Shown piece after piece: positions 53,343-62,533 of a stretch of 64,000 nucleotides of DNA; the stretch's first letter is position 1; every line of letters starts with the position of its first letter. Origin of the DNA: Salegentibacter sp. 24 (GTDB taxonomy: Bacteria > Bacteroidota > Bacteroidia > Flavobacteriales > Flavobacteriaceae). The DNA is taken from assembly GCF_004362395.1 (NCBI RefSeq), contig NZ_SNWE01000013.1, forward strand, positions 62,001 to 126,000, read 5' to 3'. Below the pieces are notes generated by a model. It was not told the origin of the DNA, searched no databases, and saw nothing but the letters and a program-made list of their open reading frames with translations. The position numbers and the translations under genes are program-made.

Positions 53343-55124
53343 ATGGAAACATTCTTAATTTATCTTCTAAAAAGCGCTGGGTTGCTTAGCATTTTCTATT
53401 TAGCTTATGTTGTTTTATTAAAACAAGAAACCGGTTTTCAGGGGAACCGAAGGTTTTTACTTGGAGGTATTCTGGCCTCCGCTGTATTACCGGCCATTTA
53501 TTTTACCAAAAAAGTAGCTGTTGAGACACTCCATTTTTCATCCAACGATCTCCCTATAAGTTCATCGGGAACTGCCAATGGCATTACCTCGAATTTTGGA
53601 ATATGGGAAGTCCTGGGGAGTATTTATTTTCTTATCGCGTTTTATTTTATAATCAGGCTTGCTTCCCAGCTTTACAACATATACAAACTCATCAGGAAAA
53701 ATAAAATACACAGATCAAAGAGGCTTAAGTTTATAAAAACCGAAACTGCTGTAAGTCCCTTTTCTTTTTTTCAGTTCATCGTATATAACCCCAAGGCCCA
53801 CTGCCAGCAGGATCTAAAAATGATCTTACAACACGAAAAAATTCACGCGGCCCAATGGCATTCTGTAGATATTTTAATGGCTAACCTTACCACTGCCCTG
53901 CTCTGGTTTCATCCCCTAAGCTGGTTGTATAAAAGAAGCCTGGCACAAAACCTCGAGTATATCGCCGACAGGGAAACCGTAGCGATCTCAGGGGCAAAAA
54001 GATCCTACCAGCAAGCCCTGTTAAAGGTCTCCATTGCCAATTTACAGCCCGCCATAACCAATCCCTTTTATCAATCATTTATCAAGAAACGAATTCTTAT
54101 GCTAAATAAAAAAACTTCTCCAAAAGGCGGACTTTGGAAAAAAAGCCTGGTTTTTCCTTTCGTACTGGCTTTTATGCTCGCCTTTAATGTAAAGACCGAA
54201 GCACAAGCAAGTAGATCTGCCGGGACCACTGAGGGTCATGCATATGATGAATCGGTTTCAGCGGTGATCTCAAAATTTTCAAAGCAGGAAAGCCTGGAAA
54301 AAATCTCCGACATATTTAAAAAATTCGATGTTCAACTGGAATTTTCGGAACTTCAATATTCCCACGCAGGACTTACTAAGATAAAAGTTTCCTTCTTAAA
54401 CAAAGTGACTAAGCAAACCAGAGGTTTTTCTACTGCTAATTCTGAAGGAATCGAGTCTTTTGAGATCTTTAAAAACAGAAAAGAAACCGGTATTAGAAAA
54501 GCCAATGGTAAAAAGAAGATAAAACTCGCCCAGGTTTCTAAAAAAAACAAAATCCCCGGGAATCAACTATATATTCTAAACGGCGAGGTTACCAAAAAGG
54601 AGCTTGTAGATTTTTTAAATCCCAACCTTATCGAAAGCATAAGGGTGTTTAAAGGTGATACGGCTACCTCCCTTTACGGAAAAGCAGCCAAAGAAGGTGC
54701 GGTGGTAATTACCACAAAGGTTGTGGATAAATCAAAAAAGGAATCGACCAGGCTTAAGGCGAATACTTCTCAGGTTTTATCATTTAAGAAAAAAAATGAT
54801 TATAAAATAATGACTATTAATAGCTTTGGTTATCCTGATGAACAGGTAAATGCATTTCAAAAATTTGAGGAAAAGCCAGCCTCCCAGAAAATAAATGCTT
54901 ATAAGGCAAAAGCGACAATTTTCACAAATGGAGCACTACCAGCTGCACCATTGGTTATCATTGATGGTCAAAGGAAACCCTCGGAATATTTAAAAAAGGA
55001 ACTGCAACCAGAAGATATTGAAAAGATCAATGTTCTTAAAGGAAAAATGGCTATTGAAAAATATGGTAAAGAAGCTAAGGAGGGCGTAATTGAAATCACC
55101 ACGAAAAAAGAGAGCAAAGAATAA
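53343..55124 (+). CDS. M56 family membrane metallopeptidase (BlaR1-like) with TonB-plug-like repeats
   Basis: 593-residue membrane protein. Helices near residues 3-28, 37-57 and 90-110 precede the gluzincin site HEKIH (164-168) and the following EYIADRE (Glu near 205); a further membrane segment lies near 268-284. The peptidase probably cleaves the BlaI-type repressor upon a signal. The C-terminal periplasmic half has two related repeats: LYILNGEVTKKELVDFLNPN...IRVFKGDTATSLYGKAAKEG and LVIIDGQRKPSEYLKKELQP...INVLKGKMAIEKYGKEAKEG. These resemble TonB-receptor plug segments. No penicillin-binding domain is seen. Starts three bases after blaI. Confidence 0.9.
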   Translation: METFLIYLLKSAGLLSIFYLAYVVLLKQETGFQGNRRFLLGGILASAVLPAIYFTKKVAVETLHFSSNDLPISSSGTANGITSNFGIWEVLGSIYFLIAFYFIIRLASQLYNIYKLIRKNKIHRSKRLKFIKTETAVSPFSFFQFIVYNPKAHCQQDLKMILQHEKIHAAQWHSVDILMANLTTALLWFHPLSWLYKRSLAQNLEYIADRETVAISGAKRSYQQALLKVSIANLQPAITNPFYQSFIKKRILMLNKKTSPKGGLWKKSLVFPFVLAFMLAFNVKTEAQASRSAGTTEGHAYDESVSAVISKFSKQESLEKISDIFKKFDVQLEFSELQYSHAGLTKIKVSFLNKVTKQTRGFSTANSEGIESFEIFKNRKETGIRKANGKKKIKLAQVSKKNKIPGNQLYILNGEVTKKELVDFLNPNLIESIRVFKGDTATSLYGKAAKEGAVVITTKVVDKSKKESTRLKANTSQVLSFKKKNDYKIMTINSFGYPDEQVNAFQKFEEKPASQKINAYKAKATIFTNGALPAAPLVIIDGQRKPSEYLKKELQPEDIEKINVLKGKMAIEKYGKEAKEGVIEITTKKESKE

Positions 55125-55220
55125 ATCCTCCTTTCGTCATATGGATCCCAATAGGGAGTTTCAAGAACTGTCTTTTTCTTTTACCTGATTTTCAATATCT
55201 TTGGATGAAATCAACCGGTA

Positions 55221-55373
55221 ATGAAAAAGCAATTCTTTAAGATGCTTTCCAGGCTAAATAAAAAAATCCTGCCCAGTTACACCAAGCAGGAATTGGATCT
55301 TAGAAAAGCCAGTAAGGTACAGATGGCCATTATTGGCTGGAAATTATGGGTTACAAAAAATACCCTCGATTAG
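55221..55373 (+). CDS. Small basic flavobacterial protein of 50 residues
   Basis: Read from ATG 55221 to TAG 55371-55373 (MKKQFFKMLSRLNKKILPSY, then TKQELDLRKASKVQMAIIGW, then KLWVTKNTLD). The KxFFKxLxRLNKKxLPSYTKQELDLxKASKxQxAIIGW pattern resembles small proteins found in many flavobacteria, sometimes mislabelled as SsrA-binding protein. Function unknown. It lies alone between the M56 gene and a convergent oxidoreductase gene. Confidence 0.6.
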   Translation: MKKQFFKMLSRLNKKILPSYTKQELDLRKASKVQMAIIGWKLWVTKNTLD

Positions 55374-55417
55374 AAAAAAGCACTATCAAAAAAAATATCC
55401 AGCCAAACCTTAACCCC

Positions 55418-56068
55418 CTATTTACTCATTTTTTCAGCTTTTTCTCCAAGTTTTTTGACATCCGTAGGATAAGGATTCTGTTTCAGGATTTTTGCCAGGT
55501 GCACCAAGTTATTTGCCATTAGCAGCATCATATTATTGGTAAATTCGTGCTTGTTGCCCTGGGCTTCAATATAACTTGGCCCGGGACCAGCCTTCCCCAC
55601 ATAATAGCAAAACCCGTTCACAGGAATGGTAAATCCATGTTCGGAGAGATCAAAAACCATACTGGAAATGGCTTTTTTGGCACCGTCTTCATTCCCGTCT
55701 ACCATTACCCCGGCCACTTTATTATAAGTCGGGAACTGTCCGTTATCCTCATCCCCTTCTTCCATAATACCATCAAAACGTTCAGCCACTAATTTGGCAA
55801 CTGCGCTGCGATCTCCACGCCATATTGGAGTGGCAAGAATTAATATATCTGCGGCTTTTACTTTTTTTAGGATCTTAGGCCACTGATCGCCATTTTCCTC
55901 GTCTGAGGTAACCCCAAATTTCACATCGTGATCTACAACACGCAAGATCTCAGTAGCTACATCAAGTTCCTTAAAAACTTTTTCAGCTTCTTCAATAAAA
56001 GCTTCTGTATTAGAAGTTTTTGGGGATTTCTTGAGCGTACAATTCAAAAATAAAGCTTTCAATTCCAT
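55418..56068 (-). CDS. Flavodoxin-like NAD(P)H-dependent oxidoreductase
   Basis: 216-residue flavoprotein of the NADPH-dependent FMN reductase / flavodoxin-fold group. The N-terminal phosphate loop region ALFLNCTLKKSPKTSNTEAFIEEA, the segment ADILILATPIWRGDRSAVAKLVAERFDG and GVMVDGNEDGAKKAI are typical. The start is taken at ATG 56068 (MELKALFLN); an upstream ATG at 56089 adds seven residues. Substrate unknown. It is divergent from the kelch gene with about 120 bases between starts. Confidence 0.85.
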   Translation of the reverse strand: MELKALFLNCTLKKSPKTSNTEAFIEEAEKVFKELDVATEILRVVDHDVKFGVTSDEENGDQWPKILKKVKAADILILATPIWRGDRSAVAKLVAERFDGIMEEGDEDNGQFPTYNKVAGVMVDGNEDGAKKAISSMVFDLSEHGFTIPVNGFCYYVGKAGPGPSYIEAQGNKHEFTNNMMLLMANNLVHLAKILKQNPYPTDVKKLGEKAEKMSK

Positions 56069-56191
56069 TATTTTAGTTTTATGGTTCATCTTTACAACTT
56101 ACTAAGAATGCAAATTAGAAGCAGTTAATGCTTGGTTAAACCTAACTTAGAGTTTTGTTAGAAACCTTATATTTATGGTCAAAGCTTAATT

Positions 56192-57460
56192 ATGATAAAA
56201 AAATACATCCTGCTTAGCCTTTTTTGTTTTTCGGCAATAGGCTTAAATTCCCAGTCCTGGAAAAAGCTACCTGCAAACGGGACGCCCCTGGAACGGCATG
56301 AAAATGCTTTTGTGCAGGCGGGGAAACGCTTTATTTTAATTGGAGGTCGCGGCAACAAACCCATAAATATTTATAATACCGAAAACCAAACCTGGAAAAA
56401 AGGTGCACAACCACCATTGGAGATTCACCATACTCAGGCGGTAAGTCTCGATGGTCTGGTTTACATTCTTGGTGCCTTTACTGGCGACTGGCCCAGTGAA
56501 GATCCCATTGCCAATATTTATATATACGATCCCCTGGAAGATCTATGGATCAAAGGCCCGGAAATTCCTAAGGACCGAAGACGTGGGGCTGCGGGAGTCG
56601 CGATCAAAAATAAAAAGATTTATTTGGTAAATGGGATTACCAATGGTCATACCTCTGGCTGGGTGAATTGGTTTGATGAATATGACCCTTATAAAAATAC
56701 CTGGAAAAAACTCCCTGATTCCCCAAATGCACGGGATCATTTTCAAACCATAACCTCGGGAAACATTCTCTTTGTCGCGGGGGGCAGGAAATCAGGAAGT
56801 GTGGAAAACAGTGGGTTCGCGGGAACCGTAAAGCCTACTGATCTCTATGATTTTGATACACAAAAATGGACAACAGTTGCTGAAATTCCAACGCCCCGTG
56901 CCGGGACGGCTATAGGGCTTCACGAGAATAACCCCGTGATCTTTGGAGGGGAAAGCCCCAAAGTGGAAGCTGCGCACCGGGAAGTAGAAATTTTTGATCT
57001 CTCCAAGGGCACCTGGGACAGTTTAGCTCCAATGGAACAGGGCAGGCACGGTACCCAGGCCATCACCCTCAATAATCAAATAATCATTGGAGCCGGTAGT
57101 GCCCATCGTGGCGGTGGCCCTGAACTCAATTCATTTGAAATATTCTCAAAAGACAATAAGTTGAATTTCAGCACCGAAGCTATCCTTGCAGGGGAATTAA
57201 AACCTTCACAAGAACATCTCAGTTTTTCGAAAGATTCCATACAAAGCCTGAAAATTGCCCATAACGGAGGAAACCAGGCCATTGTTATTACTGATATCAT
57301 TCTTAGTGAGGGTTTCCGTATGATCGATAAAAAGGAATTCCCTATTATCCTGGCCCCGAGATCAGCATTTGAATTTAAAATAAAAGGAAATCAAAACCCC
57401 GGGAAATTACTGATAAAAAGAGCGGGCAAGAAAGAAGATATTTCTGTTTCCTTAAATTAA
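56192..57460 (+). CDS. Secreted kelch-repeat protein
   Basis: 422-residue exported protein (signal MIKKYILLSLFCFSAIGLNSQ). Residues about 25-310 hold five to six kelch repeats, for example LERHENAFVQAGKRFILIGGRG, DPLEDLWIKGPEIPKDRRRGAAGV (core GPEIPKDRRRGAAGVAI), FQTITSGNILFVAGG and PTPRAGTAIGLHENNPVIFGGE. The C-terminal 100 residues look like an immunoglobulin-type Hydin/ASPM domain (LSFSKDSIQSLKIAHNGGNQ). Kelch propellers bind carbohydrates or proteins; the target is unknown. The three-gene ABC operon follows 143 bases downstream. Confidence 0.8.
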   Translation: MIKKYILLSLFCFSAIGLNSQSWKKLPANGTPLERHENAFVQAGKRFILIGGRGNKPINIYNTENQTWKKGAQPPLEIHHTQAVSLDGLVYILGAFTGDWPSEDPIANIYIYDPLEDLWIKGPEIPKDRRRGAAGVAIKNKKIYLVNGITNGHTSGWVNWFDEYDPYKNTWKKLPDSPNARDHFQTITSGNILFVAGGRKSGSVENSGFAGTVKPTDLYDFDTQKWTTVAEIPTPRAGTAIGLHENNPVIFGGESPKVEAAHREVEIFDLSKGTWDSLAPMEQGRHGTQAITLNNQIIIGAGSAHRGGGPELNSFEIFSKDNKLNFSTEAILAGELKPSQEHLSFSKDSIQSLKIAHNGGNQAIVITDIILSEGFRMIDKKEFPIILAPRSAFEFKIKGNQNPGKLLIKRAGKKEDISVSLN

Positions 57461-57553
57461 AAGCATCTATATTGTACAAAGCCTCCTTAAAAATACCATC
57501 TAAAACAAGCGTTAAAGTTTGATTAAAACTTAATTAAAAAATACTTTGAAATT

Positions 57554-57561
57554 TATTTTTG
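57554..57561 (+). promoter_or_regulatory. Probable -7 element of the ABC/HlyD/TolC operon
   Basis: TATTTTTG matches TAnnTTTG, 43 bases before the ATG at 57604. A -33 TTG at the right spacing is not seen. Confidence 0.3.
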
Positions 57562-57603
57562 CATACCCAGAAGGAGATTTTTAATTCCTCATAGTAAAAT
57601 TTA

Positions 57604-59268
57604 ATGAATAAAATAAAACCAGGCACGACCGTAAAACGACTGTGGAATTTACTCAAATTAGATAAGCGAGATGTAAAGCATATTCTTTTTTACGCACTTT
57701 TTGCTGGTTTAATGAACCTGACTGTTCCACTGGGGATCCAGGCTATAGTAAATTTAATCCAGGGGGGAAGAGTAAGTACCAGCTGGGTGATTTTAGTAAT
57801 TCTGGTTACCCTTGCCGTAGGTTTGGTCGGTGTTTTTGAATTGCTTCAACTTCGTTTAGCTGAAAACATCCAGCAAAAAATCTTTACCCGCGCCAGTTTT
57901 GAATTTTCATACCGGTTTCCTAAAATTAAAAGTGAAGCATTACAAAATATATATCCCCCCGAACTAGCCAACCGCTTCTTTGACACCATCACTGTTCAAA
58001 AGGGGGTAAGTAAAATGTTACTGGACTTGCCATCGGCCACAGTTCAAATTATTTTAGGAGTCATCCTGTTGTCCCTGTACCACCCATTTTTTATCCTGTA
58101 CGGATTACTTCTTGTCCTTTTACTCTATATCGTTTTTAAATTTACCGCCGCAAAAGGCTTAAAAACCAGTTTAGATGAGTCTAAGAACAAATACCAGGTA
58201 GCCTACTGGATTCAGGAGATCGCACGGAATTTAAACAGTTTTAAAATTTCAGGCCGCAGTAAATTAGCGATAGAGAAAAACGACAGGCTGACGGAAAAAT
58301 ACCTAAAAGAAAGAGAAGGGCATTTTGATATACTTAAAATCCAGTATATAAAACTTATTGTTTTTAAGGTTTTAGTAGCCGGTGGGCTGCTTGCCATCGG
58401 AGGGATGCTGGTATTGAATCAACAAATGAACATCGGACAATTTGTAGCCGCGGAGATTATTATTCTTTTGATCATTTCATCGGTAGAAAAATTAATTCGT
58501 GGTCTGGAAGATATTTATGACACGCTTACTTCCCTGGAAAAACTGGGACAGGTGGTCGACAAACCATTGGAAGCCTTTGAAAACCAAAATCAGGTTGATG
58601 CTTCCCAGGGGATTCAGATAGAATTTAAAGATGTGGCCTTTGAACCCGAAGGCTATTCGGTTCTAAAAAACATTAACTTTACTATTGGTCCAGGGAAAAT
58701 CTTATTAATTTCCGGACCTGCCGGTAATGGCAGAACCAGTTTATTAAAACTTATCTCGGGCATATTCACTCCTACCCAGGGAAAGATATATATAAACAAT
58801 ACCGCCCGGCATTCCTTGGTTTTAAATCAATATAGGCAGCACCTTGGCACCTTTTTACCCGATGAAGCTCCATTTGAAGGTAGTCTATGGGAAAACATTA
58901 CCTTTGGAGATGAATCAATTTCAGACCAAAATATCGATTGGGCCCTGGAGCATTCCGGCTTAAAAGACTTTGTGAAGGATCAGGCCGCGGGACTTTACAC
59001 ACGGATTCATCCTGAGGGTCGTTACCTATCAACACTCATTGCCAAACGTATAATTCTGGCAAGAGCGATAGTCAAAAAACCATCAGTCCTAATTTTAAAA
59101 GAACCCCTCGAGAAATTCGAATTTCGAGAAAAGAAAAGGATTTTAAAATTTTTAACCGATCCCCAAAATAAATGGAGTCTTATTATTGCCAGTAACGACG
59201 AGTTATGGAAAGAAGTATGTGATCAACGCCTGGAATTACAGGAAGGTAGAATCGTCAATTCCCTGTAG
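57604..59268 (+). CDS. ABC exporter-like protein with degenerate nucleotide-binding domain
   Basis: 554-residue protein with an N-terminal exporter membrane domain (about residues 25-305, helices such as YALFAGLMNLTVPLGIQAIV and ILVTLAVGLVGVFELLQL) and a C-terminal ABC-type domain (about 338-554). The catalytic motifs are altered: Walker A GPAGNGRTS has Arg377 instead of Lys; the Q-loop region FLPDEAPFEG lacks Gln; the signature is LSTLI (475-479), not LSGGQ; Walker B is LILKEPLE with Lys499 instead of Asp; the switch His is Ser530 (IASNDE). It looks catalytically dead or strongly altered. HlyD follows two bases later. Confidence 0.85.
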   Translation: MNKIKPGTTVKRLWNLLKLDKRDVKHILFYALFAGLMNLTVPLGIQAIVNLIQGGRVSTSWVILVILVTLAVGLVGVFELLQLRLAENIQQKIFTRASFEFSYRFPKIKSEALQNIYPPELANRFFDTITVQKGVSKMLLDLPSATVQIILGVILLSLYHPFFILYGLLLVLLLYIVFKFTAAKGLKTSLDESKNKYQVAYWIQEIARNLNSFKISGRSKLAIEKNDRLTEKYLKEREGHFDILKIQYIKLIVFKVLVAGGLLAIGGMLVLNQQMNIGQFVAAEIIILLIISSVEKLIRGLEDIYDTLTSLEKLGQVVDKPLEAFENQNQVDASQGIQIEFKDVAFEPEGYSVLKNINFTIGPGKILLISGPAGNGRTSLLKLISGIFTPTQGKIYINNTARHSLVLNQYRQHLGTFLPDEAPFEGSLWENITFGDESISDQNIDWALEHSGLKDFVKDQAAGLYTRIHPEGRYLSTLIAKRIILARAIVKKPSVLILKEPLEKFEFREKKRILKFLTDPQNKWSLIIASNDELWKEVCDQRLELQEGRIVNSL

Positions 59269-59270
59269 TT

Positions 59271-60638
59271 ATGCTAAATATTTCTGAAGAAAAACTCAAC
59301 CAGCACATAGATATTACCGATTCCAGATCGGGTAAATTCGTGTTTTTTAGAAAACACTACGCCATCTTTAATAAAGTTCTTATTGGGTTATTTATATTAT
59401 TTATTGTTATTCTATTTTTACCCTGGACACAAAATATAAGGGCTACAGGGAATGTTACCACCCTTAGCCCTGAGCACAGGCCACAAACCATCCAGTCTCC
59501 CATTCCGGGAAAGATTGAGAAGTGGTATATCGAGGAAGGAGATTTTGTGCAGAAAGGAGATACTATTTTAAAAATATCAGAGGTTAGTAGTGACTATTTT
59601 GACCCTCGCTTAATTAGTAGAACTTCCAGTCAGATAGAAGCAAAAAATCAATCGGCCCTATCCTACGACGATAAGATAGCTGCCCTGGAGGGACAACTGG
59701 CAGCCCAGCAAAACGAAAGAGCCTTAAAACAACAACAGGCGGCCAACAAATTGATACAGGCTGGTTTAAAGGTTCGAAGCGATAGCATCAAACTGGAAGC
59801 AGCCAAAACAGAAGTCGAAATTGCCAAAACGCAATTTGAACGCATGGAAACCCTGCAGCAGGAGGGCTTAAAATCTTTAACCGATTTAGAAGCCAGAAGA
59901 CTCAGGCTTCAGGAGGCACAGGCACAGTTGATCGCCCAGCAGAACCAGCTTTTATCCAGCAGAAATGAGGTCATAAATGCTGAAATTGAAATAAACAGGA
60001 TTACCTCTGAATACGCCGATAAAATGTCCAAAACACGGCAGGAAATCTTCACTACCCAAAGTATACAGTATGGTACCCGTGCTGAAGTTGATAAGCTGGA
60101 AATTCAGCTTTCAAATTATCAGCAACGCAGTGATCTCTACTACATTGTAGCTCCCCAGGATGGTTACATAAATCAGGCCTTAAAAGCTGGACTGGGCGAA
60201 ACGTTTTCCCAGGGAGAAAAACTGGTAGGGATCATGCCTTCCAATTACCAACTGGCAGTAGAGACTTATATTAGACCTTTGGACCTACCTTTAATCCATG
60301 TAGGAGAAGACGTTCGCATTCAATTTGATGGCTGGCCTTCGGTAATATTTAGTGGCTGGCCAAACCTTTCCTTTGGTACCTATGGGGCTGAAGTTGTGGC
60401 TGTGGAGAATTATATTTCTGCAAATGGAAAGTACCGCGTTTTACTGGCTCCCGATCCCGATGACAATCCCTGGCCACAGCAAATTGGAATTGGTAGCGGT
60501 GCACAAACAATTGCACTTCTGGAAACCGTTCCTATCTGGTATGAACTTTGGCGGAACCTAAATGGTTTCCCTCCCAATTATTACCAGCCAGGAAGTAATT
60601 CCCAGGGTGAAAACACCATGAAAATCAATAAAAAATAG
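59271..60638 (+). CDS. HlyD-family periplasmic adaptor protein
   Basis: 455-residue membrane-fusion protein joining an inner-membrane exporter to an outer-membrane channel. One N-terminal helix (VLIGLFILFIVILFLPWTQ) is followed by the lipoyl half-motif TIQSPIPGKIEKWYIEEGDFVQKGDTIL (core PGKIEKWYIEEGDFVQKGD), a long coiled coil (about residues 120-280) rich in Glu and Gln, and the second lipoyl half DGYINQALKAGLGETFSQGE. This matches type I secretion and efflux adaptors. It is two bases from the upstream ABC gene and nine from the TolC gene. Confidence 0.93.
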   Translation: MLNISEEKLNQHIDITDSRSGKFVFFRKHYAIFNKVLIGLFILFIVILFLPWTQNIRATGNVTTLSPEHRPQTIQSPIPGKIEKWYIEEGDFVQKGDTILKISEVSSDYFDPRLISRTSSQIEAKNQSALSYDDKIAALEGQLAAQQNERALKQQQAANKLIQAGLKVRSDSIKLEAAKTEVEIAKTQFERMETLQQEGLKSLTDLEARRLRLQEAQAQLIAQQNQLLSSRNEVINAEIEINRITSEYADKMSKTRQEIFTTQSIQYGTRAEVDKLEIQLSNYQQRSDLYYIVAPQDGYINQALKAGLGETFSQGEKLVGIMPSNYQLAVETYIRPLDLPLIHVGEDVRIQFDGWPSVIFSGWPNLSFGTYGAEVVAVENYISANGKYRVLLAPDPDDNPWPQQIGIGSGAQTIALLETVPIWYELWRNLNGFPPNYYQPGSNSQGENTMKINKK

Positions 60639-60647
60639 AACGGTAAT

Positions 60648-62024
60648 ATGCGTTTAGTACTTTATTTTTCTATTGCCTTTTTAGTGACTTCTTCCGCCTT
60701 TGCTCAGGGGGACAGCCTTGGTTATAATGAATTTTTAACCAGGGTAATTAGCGAGCATCCCCTGGTCAAACAGGCAAAGCTCGTCAGAAATATAGCAGAT
60801 GCACAAGTCCAGTCAGCCAGAGGTGCATTTGACCCCAGATTTGTTGTAGCTTATAAAGAAAAAGAATTTAAGGGAACCGAGTATTACGATCTACTGGATG
60901 CCCAATTACAGGTGCCGATGTGGTATGGCCTTAAATTAAAGGGTGGTTTTGCGCAAAACCAGGGTACTTATTTAAATCCTCAAAACCAGCTTCCCGAGGC
61001 AGGACTCTTCCAGGCGGGTATGATTTTATCACTAGGAGAAGGTTTATGGATTAATTCCCGAATGGCGGGTTTAAGAAAAGCACAGGCCTACAGAGAACAA
61101 AGCCGTGCTCAGCAAAAATTGATGGTAAACAATGTATTATTAGAGGCATCTTTTGCTTATTTTGAATGGCTAGAGGCATATCAAAAATTACAAATTTTCA
61201 CAGCTATTTTAGAAAATGCCAATGAGCGCTACAGCGGCATAAAACGCGGGGCACAGACTGGTGAACTGGCAGGCATAGATACCCTGGAAGCAAGACTTAA
61301 CTTACAAAAACGAAGATTAAAAGCCAATCAGGCGCAGGTGGAACTTAACAAAGCAAAGTTAGTGCTTTCCACTTATTTATGGTCACAGGACCAACCGTTG
61401 CTTTTGCAGGAACAGGTCTGGCCAGTTGGTTTCGATGCTATTTTTTCCAGTTTAATCTCGGAGATTCCGGAAGAAAATTTGGAAACACATCCCCAGCTAC
61501 AGTATTACCGTCAGAAAATAGAAGCTCTTGAAATCGAAAAACGCTATCGTTTCAATAAGTTATTACCCAAAATAGATTTGGAATATAATTTTTTATCGCA
61601 AGAACCTGATAATTTTGAAACCTTTAATTCCAAGGCTTATAAGGCTGGTTTAAAATTTTCCATGCCATTATTTCTTCGTAAGGAGCGCGGGGATCTTAAA
61701 ATAGCAGAATATGAGTTACAGGATGCACGACTGGAACTTAGTCTAAAAGACACCCAGTTACAAGCTAAAATCAACGCTCTGCAGCAACAACTTCAAGGCT
61801 TTCTGGTACAAATTGAAATGACAGAACAACTGGTAGCCGATTCCAGAACTTTACTCGATGGGGAGGTGCGTAAGTTCAATTTTGGGGAAAGCTCCATCTT
61901 TTTAATCAATACACGGGAAACAAAATTAATAGAGGCAAAATTGGAACAATTAGATCTTCAAATTAAGATTTTAAAAATCCAGGCGGAATACCTGCAAGCA
62001 CTGGGCAGCCATGCGGGGCAATAA
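60648..62024 (+). CDS. TolC-family outer-membrane channel
   Basis: 458-residue outer-membrane factor with signal MRLVLYFSIAFLVTSSAFAQ. The mature protein opens LGYNEFLTRVISEHPLVKQAK and is dominated by long helices with hydrophobic heptads, for example LEASFAYFEWLEAYQKLQIF and the second half LDGEVRKFNFGESSIFLINTRETKLIEAKLEQLDLQIK (core NFGESSIFLINTRETKLIEA). This is the usual TolC repeat architecture. Last gene of the ABC-HlyD-TolC operon. Confidence 0.93.
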   Translation: MRLVLYFSIAFLVTSSAFAQGDSLGYNEFLTRVISEHPLVKQAKLVRNIADAQVQSARGAFDPRFVVAYKEKEFKGTEYYDLLDAQLQVPMWYGLKLKGGFAQNQGTYLNPQNQLPEAGLFQAGMILSLGEGLWINSRMAGLRKAQAYREQSRAQQKLMVNNVLLEASFAYFEWLEAYQKLQIFTAILENANERYSGIKRGAQTGELAGIDTLEARLNLQKRRLKANQAQVELNKAKLVLSTYLWSQDQPLLLQEQVWPVGFDAIFSSLISEIPEENLETHPQLQYYRQKIEALEIEKRYRFNKLLPKIDLEYNFLSQEPDNFETFNSKAYKAGLKFSMPLFLRKERGDLKIAEYELQDARLELSLKDTQLQAKINALQQQLQGFLVQIEMTEQLVADSRTLLDGEVRKFNFGESSIFLINTRETKLIEAKLEQLDLQIKILKIQAEYLQALGSHAGQ

Positions 62025-62214
62025 TTATTAACAAGATAACCCGAGCCATCCCAATCCGAGTAAAATCGGAATTCCAAGGACCTTTAGATGTGAAAGACCA
62101 CTAAAGATCTAGTGAATTAACGCTCCGGTATATCAAAGTTTGCTATTTATTCAAAAAAGGAATTCTTATTTTGTAAGTTAGCGTAAACTAATAATAACTT
62201 TAAAAATTAAATCT

Positions 62215-62532
62215 ATGCTAAGTAAAATTTTAAAACCTGTTGCTTTTTTAAGTGTATTTCTTTTTATGGTTTCCTGTGGAGAGAGTACAGATGTAGTTGA
62301 ATCTGGAACATACCAGGGAACAATTAAAGAAGTAGAGCCTTCAAAAGATGAAATTTACGTAACAACTGAAGATAACAAAACTTTGGAATTGTATTTTAAG
62401 GAGGATACGGAATTAACCAGAGATGGAAGTCCAGTAGAATTTTCAGCCCTGGAAAAAGGACAAAAAGTTGAAGTTGAAGTTGAAAAGGTAGGAAAACGTT
62501 TGGATCCTATTTCTGTGAAAATATTGGAATAA
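62215..62532 (+). CDS. Small lipoprotein with an OB-like domain
   Basis: 105-residue predicted lipoprotein (LSVFLFMVSCGES, lipobox VSC). The mature part (TYQGTIKEVEPSKDEIYVTTED, FKEDTELTRDGSPVEFSALEKGQKVEVEVEKVGK, split core SALEKGQKVEVEVEKVG) resembles small beta-barrel domains of the DUF5666/DUF1344 type. Function unknown. It ends one base before a DUF2231 membrane gene. Confidence 0.6.
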   Translation: MLSKILKPVAFLSVFLFMVSCGESTDVVESGTYQGTIKEVEPSKDEIYVTTEDNKTLELYFKEDTELTRDGSPVEFSALEKGQKVEVEVEKVGKRLDPISVKILE

Positions 62533-62533
62533 C

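Noticed and set aside
62051-62075. Short inverted repeat TCCGA/TCGGA after the TolC gene
   Set aside because: The stem is only 5 bases and no T-run follows, so it is not a convincing terminator.
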